NCBI GenBank assembly: GCA_900319635.1
Contig: ONPF01000003.1
Location: 62,001-126,000, forward strand
DNA: 64,000 nt
Source of the DNA: an uncultured Eubacteriales bacterium
Lineage (GTDB): Bacteria > Bacillota > Clostridia > Oscillospirales > Oscillospiraceae
Reading direction: 5' to 3'
In this document: positions 42,157-51,035 of the stretch, piece by piece
How the letters are laid out: each line of letters opens with the position of its first letter
Position numbering within the stretch: position 1 is the first letter of the stretch
Translations under genes and position numbers: made by a program
The notes under the pieces: model-generated
What the model saw: only the letters and a program-made list of their open reading frames with translations
Database searches by the model: none
What the model was told of the DNA's origin: nothing

Positions 42157-43356
42157 ATGATACCTTTGGAAGCGTCGGTACTCATTGCGCTGCTCAAAGC
42201 CGGGATCCTGGGAGAAAAGCCGGAGCTGAAACAGTTTGAAGATCGGTTGAATTCGCTGGACATCCAGGCGGTCAGGGCTCTTGCGGTTCGGCACGATGTG
42301 GTACTGACGGTCTATATGGCCCTACCCAGAGAGAACGGAGAGCAGACCTTGCAGCGGCTTCGCGCTGCTTTGCGGCAGGACTTCGCACCCACCTTTGCCA
42401 AGACCGTGAATCAAGATCTGGAAGGACGGGCGCTGCTGGAAGCCTTTGAACAGGCCAGCATCGATTGCATCCCGCTGAAAGGATGGGGCCTGCGGCGGTA
42501 TTATGCCGATCCTATGAGCCGGAGCATGGCGGATCTGGATATTCTGGTGCGTGAGTTTCATCAGCAACAGATCCGTGATGTGATGGAGAAGCTCGGATAT
42601 ACCCAGGATCAGGCGCTGACCTGGAGAGAGGCGGTCTATCGGAAGGACCCTTACCTTCATGTGGAGCTTCACCGGCGAATCGCGGAGGATGACGGAAGCG
42701 TCCGGGCATGGGAAGAAAACATCTGGAACAATGCAAGCCGCGAAGGGGACATGCAGCATTTGTTCTGCTTGTCAGACGAGGATTTTTATCTGCTCCACCT
42801 GCTTCACATGCACAAGGATTTTCGCAATGGCGTTCTTGGCTTTCGGCGCCTGGCCGATACGTGGATCTTTCGAAAAAAGCATCCGAAGCTGGATGAGGAG
42901 AGTCTGCACGAAGCGCTTCGGAAAATGGGGCTTGAGGTTTTTGCGCAGAGAATGGAAACGCTCTCCCAGGTCTGCTTTGAGGGAAAGCCCTTGGATCCGG
43001 ACAGCGAGATCCTTCTCCGCTTTTCCATGAAAAGCAGCGTTTGCGGCGAGGAAAAATGTTTTAAAATGGGGAACGCGGCGCTCCAGCAGGAGAGAGGCAG
43101 CGGCGCAGCAAAGATGCGTGCGGTGCTCAACCTTGCGTTTCCATCCCTCGGACGGATGAAGGCGCGTTTTCCGCTATTGGAAAAATGGCCGGTTCTGCTT
43201 CCGTTCTGCTGGATTTTTCGCATCATGAGGCAGTTGGTCCGCAGCCCGGCGGAGCAAATCGAAAACCTGAATTATACGGAAATCAGCGAGGAAGAGATCC
43301 GAGAAATGCGCCGGGTATTTCGGGCGGGCGGCGTTCTGCCGGAAGAAAAGGAGTAG
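42157..43356 (+). CDS. Uncharacterised nucleotidyltransferase-fold protein (NTP_transf_5 type), first copy
   Basis: 399 residues if it starts at ATG 42157; an in-frame ATG at 42085 would add 24 residues. I prefer 42157 since the paralogue next door begins at the matching position and AAGGAG lies 13 bases upstream, the same odd spacing as in the paralogue. Core: IPLKGWGLRRYYADPMSRSMADLDILV at about 108-135, a polymerase-beta-like signature in which GS is replaced by GW but the D-x-D is kept. VELHRRI and LLHLLHMHKD follow. No function is known; related genes occur in polysaccharide and peptide clusters. Confidence 0.75.
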   Translation: MIPLEASVLIALLKAGILGEKPELKQFEDRLNSLDIQAVRALAVRHDVVLTVYMALPRENGEQTLQRLRAALRQDFAPTFAKTVNQDLEGRALLEAFEQASIDCIPLKGWGLRRYYADPMSRSMADLDILVREFHQQQIRDVMEKLGYTQDQALTWREAVYRKDPYLHVELHRRIAEDDGSVRAWEENIWNNASREGDMQHLFCLSDEDFYLLHLLHMHKDFRNGVLGFRRLADTWIFRKKHPKLDEESLHEALRKMGLEVFAQRMETLSQVCFEGKPLDPDSEILLRFSMKSSVCGEEKCFKMGNAALQQERGSGAAKMRAVLNLAFPSLGRMKARFPLLEKWPVLLPFCWIFRIMRQLVRSPAEQIENLNYTEISEEEIREMRRVFRAGGVLPEEKE

Positions 43357-43365
43357 GGCTGCGCC

Positions 43366-44586
43366 ATGGAACAGATCACCGAAAACCAGCGGCTGCTTCT
43401 GATCCTTTTGGGCCGCGCCCTGTTTGATGCACCCCTGTCTCTTCCGGAGGAGATCGACTGGAACGGCGTGCTGAAAGAGGCGCGGCAGCAGGCTGTGCTG
43501 CCCCTGGCCTACCACGCGGCGAAGGACTGCTTCACCGGGGAAAAGGCCCAGGTTCTGGAGGATCGGATCAACGAGATCGTGGTCAACAACATGCTCATGG
43601 ATTTCGAGCATGTGGAGCTGCACCAGACCATGGAGGCGGCGGGGATCCCCTATGTGGTGATGAAGGGCAGCGCCTCAGCCTCGTACTACCCCCAGCCCAT
43701 GCTGCGCATGATGGGGGATGTGGACTTCCTGGTGCACAAGGATGACGCGGAGCGGGCCGGTGAGGCGCTGAAAGCCCTGGGCTTCCGGGAGACAGCGGAG
43801 CGGGACAACCCCATCCACCAGGCCTATATCCGGCAGACGGATCATGAATCGGAATGGGAGCTTCATTGGCGGCCCAACGGCATCCCAAACACGCCGGCGG
43901 GAGAGAAGATCCGGGCAATGCTCGCCGACAGCATTGAGACTGCCCGGCTGCGGGAGACAGAAAACGGTTTCTACCGTGTACCGGATGACTTTCACCATGG
44001 ACTGATGATACTGATCCACACCGCCTTGCATCTGATCCATTCAGGTGTGGGTCTGCGCCATCTCTGCGATTGGACGGTGTTTGCGGCGCATTTTTCCGCG
44101 GACGAATTTCGCGTTTTGTTTGAAGAAAAGCTGAGATCGGTCGGCCTCTGGGACTTTGCCCGTGCACTGACGGCGGTGTCCGTGCGCTATCTGGGCTGCC
44201 CGGATCCCGGCTGGATCGGGGATCGGGATCCTGCGCTGACGGAAGCGCTGCTGATGGATATTCTCAGCGGCGGCAACTTTGGGAAAAAGGACAGCCAGCG
44301 CTTGAATCAGGCCAAGCTCCTGGTGAATCGCACGGAGGGAACCGTGCAGCGGGGCGTTGGCCTGCGGAATCTGGTCAGTGCCATGAACGTAAAAGCCAGA
44401 CGCAGCCTGCCCGCGGCGGCGGAGCATCCTATTCTGCTGCCTGCCGGATGGATTCTGGCAGGGACACGGCACCTGGGGAGAATCGCCCGGGGCAAGCGCC
44501 CGTCCATCCACCTGGGAAACATGGTAGAGGGCGCTGCGGAGCGCAGCGAGCTTTATCGCAGCCTGCGCATCTTTGAAGAAGAATGA
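43366..44586 (+). CDS. Uncharacterised nucleotidyltransferase-fold protein (NTP_transf_5 type), second copy
   Basis: 406 residues, paralogue of the gene 10 bases upstream. Core YVVMKGSASASYYPQPMLRMMGDVDFLV keeps the canonical GS and D-x-D pair, then WELHWRPNG and MILIHTALHLIH. The two copies diverge strongly, and this one is visibly GC-richer, closer to the chromosome average, which suggests different ages in the locus. Last gene of the long operon before the inverted repeat. Confidence 0.78.
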   Translation: MEQITENQRLLLILLGRALFDAPLSLPEEIDWNGVLKEARQQAVLPLAYHAAKDCFTGEKAQVLEDRINEIVVNNMLMDFEHVELHQTMEAAGIPYVVMKGSASASYYPQPMLRMMGDVDFLVHKDDAERAGEALKALGFRETAERDNPIHQAYIRQTDHESEWELHWRPNGIPNTPAGEKIRAMLADSIETARLRETENGFYRVPDDFHHGLMILIHTALHLIHSGVGLRHLCDWTVFAAHFSADEFRVLFEEKLRSVGLWDFARALTAVSVRYLGCPDPGWIGDRDPALTEALLMDILSGGNFGKKDSQRLNQAKLLVNRTEGTVQRGVGLRNLVSAMNVKARRSLPAAAEHPILLPAGWILAGTRHLGRIARGKRPSIHLGNMVEGAAERSELYRSLRIFEEE

Positions 44587-44591
44587 ATGCC

Positions 44592-44638
44592 AAATGTCAA
44601 GATATGTCGATGAAATATCACGATATATCTTGACATTT
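44592..44638. promoter_or_regulatory. Inverted-repeat operator overlapping the sugar-nucleotide operon promoter
   Basis: Two 18-base arms (44592-44609 and 44621-44638) match at 17 of 18 positions, around an 11-base centre; the outer 14 bases, including TGTCAAGATAT / ATATCTTGACA, are perfect. The right arm contains the -35 TTGACA of the next promoter, so a protein bound here would block RNA polymerase. It may double as a terminator for the upstream operon, but only four T follow. Confidence 0.7.
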
Positions 44639-44658
44639 TCGCTTCCGGATGATAGGAT
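44630..44658 (+). promoter_or_regulatory. Promoter of the sugar-nucleotide operon
   Basis: Perfect TTGACA (44630-44635), 17-base spacer, TAGGAT (44653-44658), 31 bases before the GTG start of the kinase fusion. Confidence 0.7.
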
Positions 44659-44689
44659 AAATTGATTTATCTTGTGAGGTGCAGACTTC

Positions 44690-46078
44690 GTGGAATATAT
44701 GGACGTACATCAGGCGGCGGAGCGCTGGCAGGTGCCGGAGCGGAAGGTGACCGCCCTGTGCCGGGACGGGCGCGTACCCGGCGCGAAAAAGGAGGGCAAG
44801 CTCTGGCTCCTCCCGGAGAACAGCGCCCGACCCCTGGACGGGCGCACAAAGGAATATGCCGCCGCCCGGGAGCGGCGGGAGGTAAGCTTTGCGGCGGATG
44901 CAGCGGGCAAGGCGCTGGACGCCTTTCGCGCGACCTATCATAAGGAGCCGGAAACGGCGGCCTTCACACCCTATCGCGTCTGTCCCATCGGCGCCCACAG
45001 CGACCATAACCTTGGAAAGGTCACGGGCTTCGCCATCGACAAGGGGATCCACATCGCCTGCGGCCCCAAGCAAAATGGCGTGGTAGAGATCCGCTCCCTG
45101 CAGTTTCCCAAGCGCGCCCAGTGGCATGTGGCCTCCACCCCGCCGGAGAAGCAGAATGACTGGGCGGATCACCTGCGGGGCGCGACCATCGCCCTGGCGC
45201 AGCGCTTCCCGCTGCATGTGGGGCTCTGCGCCGTGCTGGACGGAGAGCTGCCCATCGGTGGGCTCTCCAGTTCGGCGGCGGTGATCATCAGCTTCCTCTC
45301 GGTGCTCTGCAAGCTCAACGGGATTCACCTGACGCCGGAGGAGCTGATTCGGATCTCCCTGGAGGCGGAGAACCGCTATGTGGGCGTGGCCTGCGGCACC
45401 CTGGATCAGAGCTGCGAGATCTATTGTAAAAAAGACCATCTGCTGTATCTGGACACCCGTGACGGCAGCTTTGAGCGCATTCCGAGACACCCGGACTGCA
45501 AGCCCTTTGAGATCGCCGTTTTTTTCAGCGGCATGGAGCGGAGTCTGGCCGGCTCCAAGTTCAACATGCGGGTGGACGAGGCGCGGTCTGCAGCCTACGC
45601 CCTGAAGGCGCTGGCGGGCATGGACTACGGCAAATTCTCGGAGACCAATCTCCGGGACGTGCCGGAGGAGGTCTTCCGCAAATACAAAGACCGGCTGCCG
45701 GAGAACTGGGCCAAGCGGGCCGAGCACTGGTATACCGAGTTTAGACGGGTAGAGGCAGGCGCCGAAGCCTGGCGCAGGGGCGACATTGAAGAATACGGTC
45801 GCCTGAGCTTCCTCAGCGGGCGCAGCAGCATTGAGAATTGGGAGACCGGCTCCCCGGAGCTGATCCGCCTCTACGAGATCATGACACAAACCGAGGGCAT
45901 CTACGGCGGGCGATTCAGCGGCGCGGGCTTCAAGGGCTGCTGCGTGGCGCTCATTGACCCGGCTTACGAAGAACAGATCCTGGAGACGGTGGAGCGGGAG
46001 TATTTGAAGACCTTTCCCGGCCTGCGGGGGCGCTACAGCGCCCACATCTGCCATACGGGAGACGGGGTGAAGCTATGA
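44690..46078 (+). CDS. HTH domain fused to a galactokinase-like GHMP sugar kinase
   Basis: 462 residues, GTG start at 44690 (GTGAGG 11 bases upstream; ATG at 44699 is the alternative). Residues 1-55 are an excisionase/MerR-like helix-turn-helix: MDVHQAAERWQVPERKV, LCRDGRVPGAKK, LWLLPENSARPLDGR. Residues 80-462 are a GHMP kinase: CPIGAHSDHNLG in place of the galactokinase GRxNxIGEHxDY signature, ATP loop GELPIGGLSSSAA near 187-200, and GGRFSGAGFKGCC at the end. Likely makes a sugar-1-phosphate, with the next gene (ATGA overlap) activating it. The DNA-binding domain plus the operator just upstream suggests autoregulation by the kinase itself. The sugar is unknown; altered signature argues against plain galactose. 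Confidence 0.85.
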   Translation: MEYMDVHQAAERWQVPERKVTALCRDGRVPGAKKEGKLWLLPENSARPLDGRTKEYAAARERREVSFAADAAGKALDAFRATYHKEPETAAFTPYRVCPIGAHSDHNLGKVTGFAIDKGIHIACGPKQNGVVEIRSLQFPKRAQWHVASTPPEKQNDWADHLRGATIALAQRFPLHVGLCAVLDGELPIGGLSSSAAVIISFLSVLCKLNGIHLTPEELIRISLEAENRYVGVACGTLDQSCEIYCKKDHLLYLDTRDGSFERIPRHPDCKPFEIAVFFSGMERSLAGSKFNMRVDEARSAAYALKALAGMDYGKFSETNLRDVPEEVFRKYKDRLPENWAKRAEHWYTEFRRVEAGAEAWRRGDIEEYGRLSFLSGRSSIENWETGSPELIRLYEIMTQTEGIYGGRFSGAGFKGCCVALIDPAYEEQILETVEREYLKTFPGLRGRYSAHICHTGDGVKL

Positions 46079-46806
46079 ACTGCGTGATACTGGCGGCGGG
46101 CTACGCTACCCGGCTCTACCCCCTAACGGAGCATTTTCCCAAGCCCCTGCTGCAGGTAGGGGAGAAGAGCATTCTGGAATGGCTGCTGGACGATCTGGCG
46201 ACGGTCGGCGGGATCGAGGAGATTGTGCTGGTGTCCAACCACCGCTACGCCGGACACTTTGAAGCCTGGGCGCGGGGGAGAGCGGAGCACATCACCGTCC
46301 TGGATGACGGCAGCACGGAGAATGACAATCGCCTTGGCGCGGTGAAGGATCTTGCCCTTGCGCTGGAGCACTGCGGCACGGAGAAAACAACGCTGGTGAT
46401 GGCCGGGGACAATCTGCTGGATTTTTCTCTGCGGGTGTTGTTGGATTACGCCCGGGAGAAGGACGCCAGCTGCGTGCTGCGCTATCGGGAGCCCTCTCTC
46501 GAGAAACTGCGCAAATGCGGCGTGGCCACGATGGACGGGGAAAGCCGGATCGTCTCCATGGTGGAAAAATCTCCGGAGCCGCCGTCCCCCTGGGTCTGCC
46601 CGCCCTTTTATGTGTATACGCCCCAGGCGCTGCGCCTGGTATCGGAGGCGCTGGCCGCGGGCTGCGGCACCGATGCGCCGGGAAGTCTGCTTTCCTGGCT
46701 CTGCGGCCGCGTGCCGGTCTACGCTCTGGAGATGCCCGGCAAGCGATATGACATCGGGAATCTGGAGAGCTACGAGCAAGTGAAAAAGGAGTATCGGGGA
46801 ATATGA
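46075..46806 (+). CDS. Sugar-1-phosphate nucleotidylyltransferase
   Basis: 243 residues. N-terminal VILAAGYATRLYPLTEHFPKPLL is the nucleotide-binding signature of the NTP_transferase family; MAGDNLLDF supplies the metal Asp. Shorter than RmlA and close to RmlA/GlmU-like single-domain enzymes. Translationally coupled to the kinase, so kinase and transferase together look like a two-step salvage of a free sugar to an NDP-sugar. The sugar and base used cannot be read from sequence. Confidence 0.87.
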   Translation: MNCVILAAGYATRLYPLTEHFPKPLLQVGEKSILEWLLDDLATVGGIEEIVLVSNHRYAGHFEAWARGRAEHITVLDDGSTENDNRLGAVKDLALALEHCGTEKTTLVMAGDNLLDFSLRVLLDYAREKDASCVLRYREPSLEKLRKCGVATMDGESRIVSMVEKSPEPPSPWVCPPFYVYTPQALRLVSEALAAGCGTDAPGSLLSWLCGRVPVYALEMPGKRYDIGNLESYEQVKKEYRGI

Positions 46807-47888
46807 AAACACCAAATGTTTCCTTGGAGCATAAAACCATCTTCGTCACCGGCGCCGCCGGCTTTATCGGCTTTTTCCTCTCCCAGCGTCTGCTGGAGGA
46901 GGTGGAGGGCGTCACGGTGGTCGGCATCGACAACATGAACGACTACTACGAGGTCTCCTTAAAGGAATACCGCCTGGATAAGCTCCGGCAGTACCCCAAC
47001 TTCGTCTTTCTGCAGATGAACATTGCGGATAAGGCGGCGGTGAACGAGGCCTTTGCCGCCTATAAGCCCGCGGTGGTGGTGAACCTGGCGGCCCAGGCCG
47101 GCGTGCGGTATTCCATCAGCCACCCGGACGTGTACATTGAATCCAACCTCATCGGCTTCTATAACCTGCTGGAGGCCTGCCGGCATTCCTACGATGGGGG
47201 AGAGACGGGGGTGGAGCACCTGGTCTACGCCTCCAGCTCCTCGGTCTACGGCGGCAACAAAAAGGTGCCCTTCTCCACCGACGACAAGGTGGATAACCCG
47301 GTGTCCCTCTACGCCGCCACCAAGAAGTCCGACGAGCTGCTGGCCCACGCCTACGCCAAGCTCTATGACATCCCATCCACGGGACTGCGCTTTTTCACGG
47401 TCTACGGCCCGGCGGGGCGGCCTGACATGGCCTACTTCGGCTTTACCAACAAGCTGCGGGCGGGGCAGACCATCCAGATCTTCAACTACGGCAACTGCAA
47501 GCGGGACTTTACCTATGTGGACGACATCGTGGAGGGCATCCTTCGCGTCATGCGCGGCGCGCCGGAGCGGCTCACGGGAGAGGACGGCTTGCCTCTTCCG
47601 CCTTATGCGGTGTATAATATCGGCGGGAGCCGGCCGGAGAACCTGCTGGACTTCGTGCAGATCCTGTCCGAGGAACTGGTGCGGGCGGGCGTGCTGCCGG
47701 AGGATTACGACTTTGAGGCGCACAAGCAGCTTGTGCCCATGCAGCCGGGGGACGTGCCCGTGACCTATGCCGATTCCGCGGCGCTGGAGCGGGACTACGG
47801 CTTCCGGCCCCAGATCCCCCTGCGGGAGGGGCTGCGCCGCTTTGCCGCCTGGTATCATGACTATTACATGGGAGGCGAGGAGAAATGA
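46803..47888 (+). CDS. UDP-glucuronate 4-epimerase-type SDR
   Basis: 361 residues. [12 protein letters not shown] cofactor loop, [35 protein letters not shown], catalytic Tyr-xxx-Lys in YAATKKSDE, and [13 protein letters not shown]. These segments are characteristic of UDP-GlcA 4-epimerases (LspL, Cap1J type), giving UDP-galacturonate. The stop overlaps the next ATG (ATGA), and that gene makes the UDP-GlcA substrate. Confidence 0.9.
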   Translation: MKTPNVSLEHKTIFVTGAAGFIGFFLSQRLLEEVEGVTVVGIDNMNDYYEVSLKEYRLDKLRQYPNFVFLQMNIADKAAVNEAFAAYKPAVVVNLAAQAGVRYSISHPDVYIESNLIGFYNLLEACRHSYDGGETGVEHLVYASSSSVYGGNKKVPFSTDDKVDNPVSLYAATKKSDELLAHAYAKLYDIPSTGLRFFTVYGPAGRPDMAYFGFTNKLRAGQTIQIFNYGNCKRDFTYVDDIVEGILRVMRGAPERLTGEDGLPLPPYAVYNIGGSRPENLLDFVQILSEELVRAGVLPEDYDFEAHKQLVPMQPGDVPVTYADSAALERDYGFRPQIPLREGLRRFAAWYHDYYMGGEEK

Positions 47889-49117
47889 AAATCACCGTCG
47901 CGGGCGTGGGCTATGTGGGGCTGAGCCTGGCTGTGCTGATGGCGCAGCACAACGAGGTCACCGCCGTCACCACCACTCCCGCCAAGGCGGAGCTCATCAA
48001 CAGCCGCCGCAGCCCCATACAGGACAAGGAACTGGAGGAATACCTGGCACAAAAGCCCCTGCTCCTCACCGCCACCTGCGATCGGGAGGCGGCCTATCGG
48101 GACGCGGAGCTTATCATCATCGCCACCCCCACCAACTACGACCCCAAGCGGGGCTATTTCGACACCAGCGCCGTGGAGGATGTGATCGAGCGGGTGCTGG
48201 CGGTGAATCCGAACGCCTATATGGTCATCAAGAGCACCATCCCCGTGGGCTACACCGCCTCGGTGCGGGAGAAGTATCGTTGCCGCCGGATCCTCTTCAG
48301 CCCGGAGTTTTTGCGGGAGAGCCGCGCGCTATACGATAACCTGCACCCCAGCCGCATCATCGTGGGCACCGATCCGGGGGACGAAGCGCTGACGGAGATG
48401 GCTCAACGCTTTGCCGCGCTCCTGCAGGAGGGGGCGGAGGAGGAGGAGATCCCCACGCTCTTCATGGGCTTTACGGAGGCGGAGGCGGTGAAGCTTTTCG
48501 CCAACACCTATCTGGCGCTGCGGGTCAGCTTCTTCAACGAGCTGGACACCTATGCCGAGCTCAAGGGCCTGGATACCCGGGAGATCATCCAGGGCGTGTG
48601 CCTGGATCCCCGCATCGGCAGCCACTACAACAACCCCAGCTTCGGTTACGGCGGCTACTGCCTGCCCAAGGACACCAAGCAGCTGCTGGCGAACTACGAG
48701 GACGTGCCGGAGAATCTGATCCAGGCCATTGTGGAGTCCAATCGCACCCGGAAGGACTTCATCGCGGATCGGGTACTGGAGAAGGCGGGCTACTACTCCG
48801 CCAACGCAAGCTGGAGCGCCGGGGCGGAGAAGAGCGTCACCGTGGGCGTCTATCGGCTGACCATGAAGTCCAACAGCGACAACTTCCGCCAGAGCAGCAT
48901 CCAGGGCGTCATGAAGCGCATCAAGGCCAAGGGCGCCACGGTCATCGTCTACGAGCCCACCCTGAGCGATGGGGAGACCTTCTTCGGCAGCCTCGTTGTG
49001 AACGATCTGGAGGACTTTAAGCGCCGCTCGGACGCCATCATTGCCAACCGCTACGATCCCTGCCTGGACGACGTGCAGGAGAAGGTATACACCCGGGATC
49101 TGTTCCGCAGAGATTAA
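47885..49117 (+). CDS. ugd: UDP-glucose 6-dehydrogenase
   Basis: 410 residues. N-terminal [20 protein letters not shown] loop, [26 protein letters not shown] and the catalytic Cys259 in [15 protein letters not shown]. Oxidises UDP-Glc to UDP-GlcA with two NAD+. The short streptococcal HasB class fits better than the longer eukaryote-like class. Provides acidic sugar precursors for the polymer and for the epimerase upstream. Confidence 0.94.
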   Translation: MKITVAGVGYVGLSLAVLMAQHNEVTAVTTTPAKAELINSRRSPIQDKELEEYLAQKPLLLTATCDREAAYRDAELIIIATPTNYDPKRGYFDTSAVEDVIERVLAVNPNAYMVIKSTIPVGYTASVREKYRCRRILFSPEFLRESRALYDNLHPSRIIVGTDPGDEALTEMAQRFAALLQEGAEEEEIPTLFMGFTEAEAVKLFANTYLALRVSFFNELDTYAELKGLDTREIIQGVCLDPRIGSHYNNPSFGYGGYCLPKDTKQLLANYEDVPENLIQAIVESNRTRKDFIADRVLEKAGYYSANASWSAGAEKSVTVGVYRLTMKSNSDNFRQSSIQGVMKRIKAKGATVIVYEPTLSDGETFFGSLVVNDLEDFKRRSDAIIANRYDPCLDDVQEKVYTRDLFRRD

Positions 49118-49129
49118 GGAGGACGTGAT

Positions 49130-50002
49130 ATGAAAGGTATCATCTTAGCCGGCGGGAAAGGCACCCGCCTCTATCCCATGACCAAGGCCGTCTCCAAGCA
49201 GCTTCTGCCCATCTATGACAAGCCCATGATCTACTATCCTCTTTCGATCCTGATGCTGGCTGGCATCCGGGAGATCCTGCTGATCTCCACGCCGGAGGAC
49301 ACCCCGGTCTACGAAAAGCTCCTGGGCGACGGGGCGCGGATCGGCATCCAGCTCTCCTACAAGGTGCAGGAGACGCCCCGGGGCCTGGCAGACGCCTTTA
49401 TCCTGGGGGAGGAGTTCATCGGAGACGACAGCGTGTGTCTCATCCTGGGGGACAATGTGTTCTACGGCGTGGATATGACCCGCACCCTGCGGGAGTCCAT
49501 GGCAAACAACACCGGCGCCACCATCTTCGGCTACCCGGTGAAAAACCCCAGCAGCTTTGGCGTGGTGGAGTTTGACAAGGACGGCCGGGTGCTCTCCATC
49601 GAGGAAAAGCCCGAGAAGCCCAAGTCCAAGTACGCCGTGCCGGGTCTGTATTTCTACGACAACCGGGTGGTGGAGATCGCAAAGCAGGTCAAACCCTCCA
49701 AGCGCGGCGAGATCGAGATCACTGCGGTGAACAACGCCTATCTGGAGCTGGGCGAGCTGCGGGTGACGCTGCTGGGCCGCGGCATGGCCTGGCTGGATAC
49801 CGGTACCCCCCAGGGCATGCTGAACGCGTCAGAATTTGTGGAGACCGTGCAGGATCGCCAGGGCTTCTACGTCTCCTGCATCGAGGAGATCGCCTGGCGC
49901 CGTGGCTTTATTACCCGGGAACAGCTTCGCGCCCTGGGCGAAGAGCTGAGAATGACCGACTACGGCCAATATCTGATTTCGATTGCGGAAGGAGAACTGT
50001 GA
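49130..50002 (+). CDS. rmlA: Glucose-1-phosphate thymidylyltransferase RmlA
   Basis: 290 residues, standard length. [20 protein letters not shown] signature, [20 protein letters not shown], and the FYDN, TGTP and RRGFI segments typical of RmlA. Forms dTDP-glucose. AAGGAGGACGTGAT gives a strong RBS. It precedes rmlB by one base after the stop; rmlC and rmlD are not in the window. Confidence 0.95.
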   Translation: MKGIILAGGKGTRLYPMTKAVSKQLLPIYDKPMIYYPLSILMLAGIREILLISTPEDTPVYEKLLGDGARIGIQLSYKVQETPRGLADAFILGEEFIGDDSVCLILGDNVFYGVDMTRTLRESMANNTGATIFGYPVKNPSSFGVVEFDKDGRVLSIEEKPEKPKSKYAVPGLYFYDNRVVEIAKQVKPSKRGEIEITAVNNAYLELGELRVTLLGRGMAWLDTGTPQGMLNASEFVETVQDRQGFYVSCIEEIAWRRGFITREQLRALGEELRMTDYGQYLISIAEGEL

Positions 50003-50003
50003 T

Positions 50004-51023
50004 ATGACCATTCTCGTCACCGGCGGCGCCGGCTTTATCGGTTCCAACTTCATTTTCTACGAGCTGGAAAAGCATCCCGAGGACCGGATCGTCTGCGTGG
50101 ATAAGCTGACCTACGCGGGCAATCTCTCCACCCTGGCGCCAGTGCTGGAGCACCCCCGCTTCCGCTTCTGCAAGATCGACATCTGCGACCGGAAGGCCAT
50201 CTATGAGCTTTTCGAGGAGGAGAAGCCGGAGATCGTTGTGAACTTCGCGGCGGAGTCCCATGTGGACCGCAGCATCGAGAACCCGGAGATCTTTCTGCAG
50301 ACCAACATCATCGGCACCAGCGTCCTGATGGATGCCTGCCGCATTTTCGGCGTGGGGCGCTTCCACCAGGTCAGCACCGACGAGGTCTACGGCGACCTGC
50401 CCCTGGATCGGCCGGATCTCTTCTTCACCGAGGAGACGCCCATCCACACCTCCAGCCCCTATTCCTCCTCCAAAGCTGCGGCGGATCTGCTGGCCATGGC
50501 CTACCACCGGACCTACGGCCTGCCCGTCTCCCTCAGCCGCTGCTCCAATAACTACGGCCCCTACCAGTTCCCGGAGAAACTGATCCCCCTCATGATCGCA
50601 AACTGCCTGGCGGACAAGCCCCTCCCGGTCTACGGGAAGGGCCTGAACGTGCGGGACTGGCTGTACGTGGAGGATCACTGCAAGGCGGTGGATCTGGTGA
50701 TGCGCAAGGGCAAGGAGGGCTCGGTCTACAACATCGGCGGCCACAACGAGATGCGCAACATCGACATCGTGCGCCTCATCTGCCAGGAGCTCCATAAGCC
50801 GGAGAGCCTCATCACCTACGTCACCGACCGGAAGGGCCACGACATGCGCTATGCCATCGACCCCACGAAGATCCACCGGGATCTGGGCTGGCTGCCGGAG
50901 ACAAAGTTTGCCGACGGCATTGTGCAGACCATCCGCTGGTATCTGGAGAATAAGCCCTGGTGGGGCGAGATCGTCTCCGGCGAGTATCAAAGCTACTATC
51001 AGCGGATGTACGGCAACCGCTGA
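50004..51023 (+). CDS. rmlB: dTDP-glucose 4,6-dehydratase RmlB
   Basis: 339 residues from ATG 50004 (GAAGGAGAACTG upstream). TGGAGFIGSNFI cofactor loop, DKLTYAGNLSTL, AAESHVDRSI, STDEVYGDL with the active-site Asp-Glu pair, and YSSSKAAADL. Makes dTDP-4-keto-6-deoxyglucose, the branch point to rhamnose or to amino-, fucose- or quinovose-type dTDP sugars. Without rmlCD here the end product is open. Confidence 0.95.
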   Translation: MTILVTGGAGFIGSNFIFYELEKHPEDRIVCVDKLTYAGNLSTLAPVLEHPRFRFCKIDICDRKAIYELFEEEKPEIVVNFAAESHVDRSIENPEIFLQTNIIGTSVLMDACRIFGVGRFHQVSTDEVYGDLPLDRPDLFFTEETPIHTSSPYSSSKAAADLLAMAYHRTYGLPVSLSRCSNNYGPYQFPEKLIPLMIANCLADKPLPVYGKGLNVRDWLYVEDHCKAVDLVMRKGKEGSVYNIGGHNEMRNIDIVRLICQELHKPESLITYVTDRKGHDMRYAIDPTKIHRDLGWLPETKFADGIVQTIRWYLENKPWWGEIVSGEYQSYYQRMYGNR

Positions 51024-51035
51024 AAGGAGGCTCGC

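Noticed and set aside
44592..44638. Simple terminator interpretation of the inverted repeat
   Set aside because: Only four T follow and the stem loop of 11 bases is embedded in a promoter -35; an operator fits better, though a dual role is not excluded.
49130..51023. Complete dTDP-rhamnose pathway
   Set aside because: Only rmlA and rmlB are present; no rmlC or rmlD gene was found up to the terminator.
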